Source: Armatimonadetes bacterium UBA5419 (lineage in GTDB: Bacteria; Armatimonadota; UBA10988). Taken from it: a stretch of 12,939 nt of DNA. Positions 6,607-12,939 of this stretch are shown piece after piece (position 1 is the stretch's first letter; every line of letters begins with the position of its first letter). The DNA lies in contig DHNJ01000181.1 in the NCBI GenBank assembly GCA_002409445.1, positions 6,173 through 19,111 on the forward strand. The letters run 5' to 3'. The position numbers were made by a program, and so were the translations under genes. The notes beneath the pieces were generated by a model, which had not been told where the DNA came from, did not search any database, and worked only from the letters and a program-made list of their open reading frames with translations.

Positions 6607-7005
6607 CTAGCGGATGCGCGTGTAGCGCGCGCGGTAGCCCGTGGTCTGGCCGAAGCTGCTGGAGGTGTAGTAGACCCACTCCATGCGGTGGTTGGAAGCC
6701 AGCATGCGGATGCGCGCGTAGCGCGTGGCGTGGCCGGGCCAGTAAACAGTGATGCGGCTGCCGTTCAGGTGGTACGTGCCGGTGCGATCGCGGTTATCGA
6801 TCCACGTACCGTCGGCGCGGTAGTCGACCTGCAGGTTGTCGCTGCGGTCGAGCCACTTGCTGCCGCCGTCATTCGACTCCTGGTCGCGGATCCAGCGGCC
6901 GACCATGCCCTGCCGCACTTCTTCGTTGACGCCGCTGTCGCCACCGCAGGCGGTCAAGGCCACCGCGGCCAGCACGAGCAGCAGAGGGAACGCTTTACGA
7001 CTCAT
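6607..7005 (-). CDS. Small lipoprotein with lipocalin-like beta domain, hypothetical
   Basis: A 132-residue protein. A lipoprotein signal peptide (MSRKAFPLLLVLAAVALTAC) has lipobox LTAC with lipidated Cys20 and Gly-Gly-Asp after it. Asp at +3, rather than +2, leaves the final membrane open. The mature part has short beta-strand blocks with the pattern GRWIRDQE, YRADGTWIDNRDRTGTY, ITVYWPG and WVYYTSS. This resembles small lipocalin-like domains found in many secreted bacterial proteins, but I cannot assign a family. The ATG at 7005 has AGGAG six bases upstream. It is transcribed divergently from the secreted protein at 7158 and ends at the convergent hairpin. Function unknown. Confidence 0.82.
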   Translation of the reverse strand: MSRKAFPLLLVLAAVALTACGGDSGVNEEVRQGMVGRWIRDQESNDGGSKWLDRSDNLQVDYRADGTWIDNRDRTGTYHLNGSRITVYWPGHATRYARIRMLASNHRMEWVYYTSSSFGQTTGYRARYTRIR

Positions 7006-7022
7006 TTTGTACTCCTCGCATC

Positions 7023-7050
7023 ACTATAAGACTTAGCATGTGGGTGTCAT
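7023..7050 (-). promoter_or_regulatory. Possible promoter of the lipoprotein gene
   Basis: On the minus strand TATAGT (7028-7023) is a good -10. ATGACA (7050-7045) gives a 16-base spacer. A better -35, TTGACA (7055-7050), is present but 21 bases away, which is too far. The start point would lie only about 10-15 bases before the ATG. Confidence 0.4.
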
Positions 7051-7157
7051 GTCAAGCCTGGCAGCCCGCACCCGCGGAGTTGTCGGCTCGGCCGCGCAGG
7101 GCGTCTGCAGTGGCGCTGGGCGGTATCGCACGGCGCTTGGAGGATGGGAGACGGTGG

Positions 7158-8789
7158 ATGACGAACCGGATAATGGGCCTGTGGCTGGCCGCTGGTCTGC
7201 TGGTCGTGACCATGCCCGCGTGTGGGCAGCAGGTGCGCCTGCGCAACGCCGGCTTTGACCAGCAGACGGGCGGCCGGCCGACCGGCTGGTACGCCTACGC
7301 TTGGGGCGACCGCGAGGCCGACTACACCGTCGCGGCCGCCCCGGGCCTGGGCCGCGGCGGGACCGGCGCGTTGCGCGTGGTCAACAGCGGCGCGGCCGAG
7401 CCCGGCGCCTACACGCGCCTGTCCGTTGGCGCGGGTGGCTACGAGATGTCCGTCTGGGCGCGGGCCCTGGGCGCCGGGCGCGCCACGGTCCAGCTCTACC
7501 TGTTCGGCCGCTCGCCCAGCTTCGAGGTCGGCGCGGCCTGGACCCAGTTGACCTTCCGCACCACGCTGCGCGAACCTAACCGCAATGCCGAGATCGGCGT
7601 CCGCGTGCTCGGGCCGCAGGCCGGTGAGGTGCTCTTCGACGACGTGGCGATCGTCATGACCGCCGCCGGCGCGACCACCGCGACAACCAGCACGCGCGTC
7701 GACGGCGCGAAGCCGCAGCTGCTCATGTTCGCCCCAATCAACGTCAACCACCTGACCGACAGCGCCGCGCAATGGGCGGCGAACGGCGTCGACGGGTTCA
7801 TGTTCCGCCGGCTGATGGACTCCTGGGACATCGATGTCTGGTCGGTTGATGGCGACCCGACCACCACCGGCTCCGACGACCGGATGCTCCAGGAGGTCGC
7901 CGCCGCCAACCGCGCCAGCCGCGAGGTTGGCATCACCTCCAACTTCATGAAAGTCGCGCTTTACCGCCCGCTGCCCGCCTGGGACGACGACGCGGCCTGG
8001 GCCCGGGTGACCGCCAACTTCCACGAGGCAGCGCGCTTCATCCGGCTCAGCGGGCTGGTCGGTATGGCGCTTGACACCGAGTACATCAGCGCCGCTTACA
8101 CCCCCGCCCGCGGCACCCCGCAGGCCGAGATCGACCGCAACGTAGCCCTCGCCCGCGAGCGCTGGCGGACGATCATGGCGGACATGTACACCGTCTACCC
8201 GGACCTGATTCTGCTGACGATGCCCGAGGGGGCGGTGCTCTACGGGCCGTACTGGGCGGCGATGTTCGAGGGCATGGTCCAGGCCGCCGCCGACCGCCAG
8301 GCCCGCGGCGGGGTCCATCTGCTGCTCGAGCGGACCTACAGCATGACCAACGCCGGCTCGCTGGGCCGCAGCATGGGCGAAGTCCAGCGTGCGGTCGAGC
8401 GGATCCTGGGCCCCGGCCTGATGGCCTACTGGGACCAGTACTGCAGCCTGGCGCCCGGCGCCTGGCCGCTGGGCTATTACCGGCCGATCATGCGCGGTGG
8501 CGAGCGCGTCGGCTGGAGCGGCCGCGAGGAGACCTTCGGCGACGAGATCGTCGGCTCGTATGCGGACAAGAGCAGCCGCTACTCTGCCGGTGATTTCGCC
8601 CGCCAGATGGCCGCCATGGACAGCTTGGCGAGCCGGTATGTGTGGATCTATTCGCACGGCGCCGCCTTCTGGCAGCTGCCCGCCGAGCAGGCCAAACGGT
8701 ACGAGCGCTACCAGAAGAGCAACATGAACGACGAGTTGCCGACCGACCCCAACCTGGACCAATACCTGGCGGTCATGCGGCAGCGGTGA
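7158..8789 (+). CDS. Secreted carbohydrate-binding-like plus barrel protein, putative glycoside hydrolase, family unknown
   Basis: A 543-residue exported protein. ATG 7158 has GGGAG seven bases upstream and is followed at once by a signal peptide (NRIMGLWLAAGLLVVTMPACG). The Cys after MPA is not a canonical lipobox, so it may be a normal Sec substrate. Residues about 25-167 look like a CBM4/9-type beta-sandwich: it opens RNAGFDQQTGGRPTGWYAYAWG and closes VLFDDVAIV (F160, D161, D162). After a Thr/Ala-rich linker, residues about 185-543 alternate hydrophobic strands and helices like a TIM barrel. LVGMALDTEY puts D306 and E308 at a strand end, and LLTMPEGAV has E357. These are candidate catalytic acids only. 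I do not recognise a numbered GH family. The next gene starts 67 bases on behind its own promoter. A longer frame back to 7038 would place a polar extension before the signal peptide and is rejected. Confidence 0.75.
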   Translation: MTNRIMGLWLAAGLLVVTMPACGQQVRLRNAGFDQQTGGRPTGWYAYAWGDREADYTVAAAPGLGRGGTGALRVVNSGAAEPGAYTRLSVGAGGYEMSVWARALGAGRATVQLYLFGRSPSFEVGAAWTQLTFRTTLREPNRNAEIGVRVLGPQAGEVLFDDVAIVMTAAGATTATTSTRVDGAKPQLLMFAPINVNHLTDSAAQWAANGVDGFMFRRLMDSWDIDVWSVDGDPTTTGSDDRMLQEVAAANRASREVGITSNFMKVALYRPLPAWDDDAAWARVTANFHEAARFIRLSGLVGMALDTEYISAAYTPARGTPQAEIDRNVALARERWRTIMADMYTVYPDLILLTMPEGAVLYGPYWAAMFEGMVQAAADRQARGGVHLLLERTYSMTNAGSLGRSMGEVQRAVERILGPGLMAYWDQYCSLAPGAWPLGYYRPIMRGGERVGWSGREETFGDEIVGSYADKSSRYSAGDFARQMAAMDSLASRYVWIYSHGAAFWQLPAEQAKRYERYQKSNMNDELPTDPNLDQYLAVMRQR

Positions 8790-8807
8790 GACGGTCTGCG
8801 GCCTCGT

Positions 8808-8836
8808 TTGACAGCGGGCCGCCGGTCAAGGATAGT
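8808..8836 (+). promoter_or_regulatory. Promoter of the aminotransferase-homologue gene string
   Basis: TTGACA (8808-8813) is a perfect -35 and GATAGT (8831-8836) a 4/6 -10, with the optimal 17-base spacer. Transcription should start near 8843, giving a very short leader before the SD at 8847. The 17-bp palindrome covers the -10, so repression is likely. Read from sequence; activity inferred. Confidence 0.65.
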
Positions 8837-8843
8837 ATCCTTG
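8827..8843. promoter_or_regulatory. Perfect 17-bp palindrome over the -10 box, probable operator
   Basis: CAAGGATAGTATCCTTG consists of two exact 8-bp inverted arms around a central G. It covers the whole -10 box and the expected start point, and ends 3 bases before the ribosome site GGAGG (8847-8851). An operator for a dimeric repressor fits best. As RNA it could form only a hairpin with a one-base loop, which is unfavourable. The regulator is not in the window. Confidence 0.65.
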
Positions 8844-8856
8844 CCTGGAGGTTGGC

Positions 8857-10014
8857 ATGAAGCCGCTGTCGATGAGCCGGACCGCGCTCGACCGCTTGCC
8901 GGTCAGCGTGCTGAACGTCGAGGAGTGCGTGGATCTATCCAGCGACTACTCGACCTTCACCGTGCCCCGGCCCGTCGCCGACGCCATCGTCTGGGCCGCG
9001 CGTTCGACCGACCTCGGTCGCCACAACACCGCGAGCGGCCGCTACCTGCGTGAGGCCGTCGTCGAGAAGCTGCGCGCCGAGAACGGCCTCGAGGCCCGCG
9101 AGGACAGCGTCGTCGTCACCGCCGGGGCAACCGCCGCGCTCTGCTTCATCCTCGGCGCCATGTGCGACGCCGGCGACCACATCCTCTGTCCCGACCCCGG
9201 CCCCGCCTCCTATCTCCGCCTGGCCGCCTCCTGGGGCGCGAGCGCCGAGCGCTACCCGACCGAGCTCAATGGCACCCCCGACTGGCAGGTCCTCGACTCG
9301 CTCGTCCGCCACGAGACCAAGGCCCTGGTCGTCAACAGCCCCTCCGACCCGGCCGGCGCCATCCTCGACCCGGACCTGCTGCGTCAGTACGTCGATTTCG
9401 CCCGCGAGCACGACCTCTACGTCATCTCCGACGAGCAGACCGACCTCCTCCGCTACGACGGCCTGGCCACCGGTGGCACCGCGACCAGCGACTACGATGG
9501 CCGCGTCGTCAGCGTCTACTCCCTGGCCCGCACCCACGCCCTGTACGGCCTACGCCTGGGCTACTGCGTCGCCGCGCCGGCGCTGGCCGAGGCCATCGCC
9601 CAGGCTCAAGACGCCCAGCTCTCCGGCCCCAGCACCCTCGCTCTGGCCGCCGGCCAAGCCGCCTTCACCATGGACCGCTCGGTCGTCGACTCGATGGTCG
9701 CCACCTACCAGCAGGCGCGCGACGTCGTCGAGGTCAACCTCTCGCCCGAGGTCCTGCCCTTCCAGCCCCAGAGCGGCTACTTCATGCTCGTCGATGTCAG
9801 CCACTGCGGCTACCCCGACAGCCATGCCTTCGCCGCCGAGCTGCTGAGCCAGAAGCAGCTGCGCGTCGCCCCGGGCACCCGCTTCGGCACCCGGACCCAG
9901 CAGATGATTCGCCTCACCCTCGCGGTGAACGAACGCAATTTGAGCCGCGGGATCGAGCGCCTCGCCGAGTTCATGCACGAGTGCGGCGCACCGGTCGAAC
10001 CGCCCACCGACTAG
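8857..10014 (+). CDS. Class I/II aminotransferase homologue lacking the PLP-binding lysine
   Basis: A 385-residue fold-type I PLP-enzyme homologue, normal length; the start has GGAGG five bases upstream. Framework motifs are clear: SGRYLREAVVEKL (60-72), VTAGATAAL (87-95), GDHILCPDPGPASY (106-119), VVNSPSDPAGAIL (158-170), ISDEQTDLLRYDG (190-202), SLARTHALYGLRLGY (222-236) and IRLTLAVNE (351-359). Key positions differ from family consensus. The Schiff-base Lys of 'SlSKt' is Arg225 (codon CGC). The Asn of NPTG is Asp164. The Tyr after DE is Thr195. The stacking aromatic of 'PdPgYpsY' is Pro116. D192, R233 and the substrate-carboxylate Arg R352 remain. The protein has only four Lys (K2, K71, K155, K333), none near the site. 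Normal transamination is therefore unlikely. It may bind a ligand, sense, or catalyse something else. It is first in a string with a secreted protein 9 bases downstream and an ABC ATPase. Confidence 0.85.
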   Translation: MKPLSMSRTALDRLPVSVLNVEECVDLSSDYSTFTVPRPVADAIVWAARSTDLGRHNTASGRYLREAVVEKLRAENGLEAREDSVVVTAGATAALCFILGAMCDAGDHILCPDPGPASYLRLAASWGASAERYPTELNGTPDWQVLDSLVRHETKALVVNSPSDPAGAILDPDLLRQYVDFAREHDLYVISDEQTDLLRYDGLATGGTATSDYDGRVVSVYSLARTHALYGLRLGYCVAAPALAEAIAQAQDAQLSGPSTLALAAGQAAFTMDRSVVDSMVATYQQARDVVEVNLSPEVLPFQPQSGYFMLVDVSHCGYPDSHAFAAELLSQKQLRVAPGTRFGTRTQQMIRLTLAVNERNLSRGIERLAEFMHECGAPVEPPTD

Positions 10015-10023
10015 GAGCCTGCC

Positions 10024-12639
10024 ATGCGCCCGCTCGCCCTCCTGCCCGCCCTCTGCGGGTGCCTTCTGCTTGCCACCGGCGCCAGCGCCCAGGGACCGGA
10101 GCCGCTCGGCCCGCCCGTGCGCCCCGCCGCCCCCGCCTACAGCGTGACCATCCCCGAGGACGGCACCAACCTCCTGGCCGACCCCGGCTTCGAGACCGCC
10201 GACACCTGGAACGGCTTCGGCGCCGGCGGCTACACCCTCGAGCCCCGAGCCGGCCGCAACGGTACCGCCGCCGCGCGCGCCGAACGCGCCACCGCCGACG
10301 CCCCGCCCGCCGGCGCCGGCCAGAGCGTCGTGCTCAACCAGACCCGCGCCACCCCGCTGGTCGTCCGCGGCTGGAGCCGCGCGGAGGACGTCAGCGGCGT
10401 CGCTGGTTCCGACTACTCGCTCTACTGCGACCTCGTCCTCGCCGACGGCACGCCGCTGTGGGGTGAGATCGCCACCTTCGCCGTCGGCACCCACGACTGG
10501 CAGCAGGTCCGCGTGGTCATCGAGCCGCGCCAGCCGGTCCGCTCGATCGTCGTCTACGGCCTCTTCCGCAACCATACCGGGACCGTCTGGTTCGACGACT
10601 TCTCGCTCAGCGAGGTCGAGACGCCCGAGACGCTGATGCGGCTGGATGGCAACCTGGTCCAAGCCGCGCCGCTGGGCGGCCCGCCGCCGGGCGAGCTGGT
10701 CACCACGACGGCCGATGACTACCTCGGCCGCGCGGTCACCGCGGGCTGGCGCGGTAACCAGCTGGTCAGCTACCAGATTGCCGGCCAGGAGCTGCTCGGC
10801 CCGAGCACCGGCGGCTGGCTGCTGCGCGATGCGGCCGCCGAAGGCGACTTCCTCAAGGTCTACCCCGGTACCCAGACCGATCTGCGCCTCGCGGTCGAGG
10901 GCACACCGGAAATGCGCGCAGGCGAGATCCGCTTCCGCGGCACGGTGACCAACCTCGACCCGCAGGCCGATCGCGCCGTGACCCTGCTCTACGCCCTGCC
11001 GCTCGGCCCCGGCTGGGAATGGGCGACGATGTCCGGCAGCCAGCCGACCGACGAGGCCTACGAGTTTGGCGACTGGGTGCAGATCGGCAGCGGCTCCAAC
11101 GGCCGGCTCAGCCGCTGGCCACTGGGCACCGTGACCAACGGCGCACACAGCCTGACCCTCGCCCTGCTGCCCGAGACCGCGGCCCAGTACCGCATCGGCT
11201 TCAGCGCGCGCGCGGGCCTGCTGTACATCGCCTACGACTTCGGCCTGCTCGCCGCGGGCGAGTCGGGGCCAGCTCAGTTCGGCTTCGCGCTGCTGCCCTC
11301 GGCCGGCGCCTGGGGCCTGCGCAACGGGCTCGACGCCTGGTTCCACGCCTTCCCCGAGCAGTACGAGGTCCGCGTCCCCGACCAAGGCAACTGGATGGCC
11401 TTCGCCAAGATCAGCGAGGTCGAGGGCTGGGAGGACTTCGGCTTCCGCATTAAGGAAGGCGACAACGAGACCGCCTGGGACAACGCCAACGACATCCTCA
11501 CTTACCGCTACTCGGAGATGGGCACCTACTGGATGTCGATGCCGCCCGAGACTCCGCGGACCTACGAGGCCGCCCTCGCCCAGCTGCAGGCCGAGGCCGC
11601 CGACGAGGCCAACCAGCACCGCTACCGCTACGCCAACGCCGTCCTGCAGAGCGGCAGCCACGACGCCGCCGGCCGCTTCCAGCTGCGCTTCCTCGACACC
11701 CCTTGGGCCGACGGCGCGGTCTGGAGCCTCAACCCCTCGCCCTACCTCACCGGCGACCACGTCCAAGCCCAGATCGCCTGGGGCCCCGCCCAGCAGGCCG
11801 CCTACGAGCCGGACGCCGCGCCGCAGCTGACCGGCGAGTACCTCGATAGCCTCGAGGGTTACGTCACCGCCGACTTCAACTACCGCCGCGACCACCTGGC
11901 CGCCGCGCGCTTCCCGCTGACCTTCATCGACGGGCAGCCGGTGCTGCACAAGATGCTCTCGATCGCCGAGTTCTCGCAGCGCATCTCCCACGACCTCCAC
12001 GCCCGCGGCCACACGCTGATGGCCAACTCGATCCCCTACCGCTTCGGCTTCATGGCGCCGTGGTTTGACATCCTCGGCACCGAGACCGACTGGGGCCGCG
12101 CGGGCGAGTATACCCCCGACACCGACGACACGATGATCTACCGGCGCGCGCTGACCGGCGGCAAACCCTACTGCCTGCTGCTCAACACCCGCTTCGAGCC
12201 GTTCGGGCCGTACATGGAGCGCTACTTCCAGCGCGCGCTCGCGTTTGGCATGTTCCCCAGCATGTTCTCGCACAACGCCGCCGAGGAGCACTACTTCCAG
12301 AACCCCGCCTGGTACAACCGCGACCGCGCCCTCTTCCAGCGCTACATGCCGCTGGTCAAGCAAGTCGCCGAGGCCGGCTGGCAGCCCGTGACCGGCGCCC
12401 GCGCGCGCGACGGCCGCGTCCACCTCGAACGCTTCGGCCCGGCGCGGACCGACGGCGCGACCTACCTCACGCTGCACAACAACAGCGCCGAGGCGGTCGA
12501 TGACCTGATCACCTTCGACGGCCGCCCCGAAGCCGTCGGGCGGCCGATCCACCTCGAACCGTGGGAGACCGTCGTCTGGACCTGGGAGCCCGAGTGGGAC
12601 GCGCCGCAGCTGCTGGCCCAGGCCGATCGGCGGCAATGA
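10024..12639 (+). CDS. Large secreted protein: carbohydrate-binding-like domain, beta-sandwich and C-terminal barrel, putative glycoside hydrolase
   Basis: An 871-residue exported protein. The signal peptide ends in ATGASA with predicted cleavage before Gln23, followed by a Pro-rich linker. Residues about 48-197 look like a CBM4/9-type domain, from NLLADPGFETADTWNGF to VWFDDFSLSEVE (F190, D191, D192). Residues about 200-470 are strand-rich (supersandwich-like, with FRGTVTNLDPQADRAVTL). The C-terminal half has a barrel-like pattern: DSLEGYVTADFNY (E611, D617), FPLTFIDGQPVLHKMLS, HTLMANSIPYRFGFMAPWFD and GTETDWGRAGEY (E687, D689). Candidate catalytic acids lie there but cannot be fixed. It ends in a small beta domain (TYLTLHNNSAEAVDD). 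The domain order recalls large glycosidases acting on host or environmental glycans; I cannot name a family. AGGAG overlapping the previous stop region serves its ATG. The ABC ATPase start overlaps its stop by ATGA. Confidence 0.78.
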   Translation: MRPLALLPALCGCLLLATGASAQGPEPLGPPVRPAAPAYSVTIPEDGTNLLADPGFETADTWNGFGAGGYTLEPRAGRNGTAAARAERATADAPPAGAGQSVVLNQTRATPLVVRGWSRAEDVSGVAGSDYSLYCDLVLADGTPLWGEIATFAVGTHDWQQVRVVIEPRQPVRSIVVYGLFRNHTGTVWFDDFSLSEVETPETLMRLDGNLVQAAPLGGPPPGELVTTTADDYLGRAVTAGWRGNQLVSYQIAGQELLGPSTGGWLLRDAAAEGDFLKVYPGTQTDLRLAVEGTPEMRAGEIRFRGTVTNLDPQADRAVTLLYALPLGPGWEWATMSGSQPTDEAYEFGDWVQIGSGSNGRLSRWPLGTVTNGAHSLTLALLPETAAQYRIGFSARAGLLYIAYDFGLLAAGESGPAQFGFALLPSAGAWGLRNGLDAWFHAFPEQYEVRVPDQGNWMAFAKISEVEGWEDFGFRIKEGDNETAWDNANDILTYRYSEMGTYWMSMPPETPRTYEAALAQLQAEAADEANQHRYRYANAVLQSGSHDAAGRFQLRFLDTPWADGAVWSLNPSPYLTGDHVQAQIAWGPAQQAAYEPDAAPQLTGEYLDSLEGYVTADFNYRRDHLAAARFPLTFIDGQPVLHKMLSIAEFSQRISHDLHARGHTLMANSIPYRFGFMAPWFDILGTETDWGRAGEYTPDTDDTMIYRRALTGGKPYCLLLNTRFEPFGPYMERYFQRALAFGMFPSMFSHNAAEEHYFQNPAWYNRDRALFQRYMPLVKQVAEAGWQPVTGARARDGRVHLERFGPARTDGATYLTLHNNSAEAVDDLITFDGRPEAVGRPIHLEPWETVVWTWEPEWDAPQLLAQADRRQ

Positions 12640-12939
12640 TCGAGCTACGCGCCGAAGGGCTGAGCAAGCACTATGACGACGTCGAGGCCCTGGCCCCGAC
12701 CGATCTGACCATCGCGCCGGGCGAGTTCTTCAGCCTGCTGGGCCCCAGCGGCTGCGGCAAGACGACCACGCTGCGGCTGGTCGCCGGGCTGGAGATGCCG
12801 ACCGGTGGCCGCCTCTGGTTCGGCGAGCGCGACGTGACCCACCTGGCCACGCACCGCCGCGGGCTCGGCATGGTCTTCCAGAACTACGCGCTGTTCCCCT
12901 ACCTGAGCGTCGGCGGCAACGTCGCCTACGGCCTGCGCG
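12636..12939 (+). CDS. ABC importer ATPase (PotA/UgpC/FbpC-like), N-terminal 101 residues, cut by window edge
   Basis: The cytoplasmic motor subunit of an ABC importer. It begins MIELRAEGLSKHYDDVEALA. Walker A is GPSGCGKTT (36-44) and the Q-loop is MVFQNYALFPYLSV (79-92; Q82). The signature, Walker B and C-terminal regulatory domain lie beyond the edge. The N-terminal half resembles ATPases of sugar, polyamine and iron(III) importers, which this stretch cannot separate. The usual 'HMTVFENV' is YLSVGGNV here. Its ATG shares ATGA with the stop of the secreted protein before it, so translation is probably coupled and the two proteins likely share a pathway, favouring uptake of a product released outside the cell. 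Permease and binding-protein genes would be expected just downstream. Confidence 0.93.
   Translation, partial: MIELRAEGLSKHYDDVEALAPTDLTIAPGEFFSLLGPSGCGKTTTLRLVAGLEMPTGGRLWFGERDVTHLATHRRGLGMVFQNYALFPYLSVGGNVAYGLR

Noticed and set aside
7047..8762. 571-codon minus-strand frame
   Set aside because: Antisense shadow of the secreted protein at 7158; low-complexity Gly/Ala/Arg composition and no start signal.
9550..12636. 1028-codon open frame on the minus strand
   Set aside because: It is the antisense shadow of the aminotransferase homologue and the secreted protein in very GC-rich DNA. It has no motifs or signal, while the plus-strand genes have motifs, SDs and tight spacing.

Overview
The window looks like two unrelated pieces of DNA joined by a homopolymer tract. 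Bases 1 to about 535 are AT-rich (about one third G+C) and look like a low-GC Firmicute, probably a clostridium. They hold the start of a glycoside hydrolase family 31 (GH31) gene on the minus strand, with a consensus SigA-type promoter and a LacI-type palindromic operator. From about 650 to the end the DNA is very GC-rich, with strong Shine-Dalgarno (SD) sequences. I cannot place that organism below 'high-GC bacterium', probably an uncultured or metagenome-derived lineage. The two parts meet at runs of 13 C, 29 C and 27 G (561-647). I read this as an assembly chimera, not as a gene neighbourhood.

Layout of the GC-rich part. A PfkB-family sugar kinase (848-1855, +) is followed by a small GTG-start gene for a 56-residue basic protein (1952-2122, -). 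That small gene has its own promoter-like site and an intrinsic terminator. Next come a polytopic WecA/TagO-like polyprenyl-phosphate sugar-1-phosphate transferase (about 2267-3418, +) and a convergent, translationally coupled pair on the minus strand: endonuclease IV (nfo, 4590-5468) then an M20 amidohydrolase (3422-4597). An L-glyceraldehyde-3-phosphate reductase-type aldo/keto reductase (5545-6528, +) faces a small lipoprotein (6607-7005, -) across a large hairpin.

The last third (7158-12939, +) is the most unusual part. A secreted protein with a carbohydrate-binding-like N-terminal domain and a probable barrel domain (7158-8789) is followed by a promoter whose -10 box is covered by a perfect 17-bp palindrome. 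A tight gene string then starts: a fold-type I aminotransferase homologue with Arg in place of the PLP-binding Lys and three other active-site positions changed; a large secreted protein of the same general plan as the first (10024-12639); and an ABC importer ATPase that overlaps it by ATGA and runs off the window. The string plausibly handles an extracellular glycan: secreted proteins bind or cut it and an ABC importer takes up the product. The degenerate aminotransferase homologue may act as a sensor or in a non-transaminase role. That pathway is inference; the gene order, overlaps and residue changes are read directly from the sequence.
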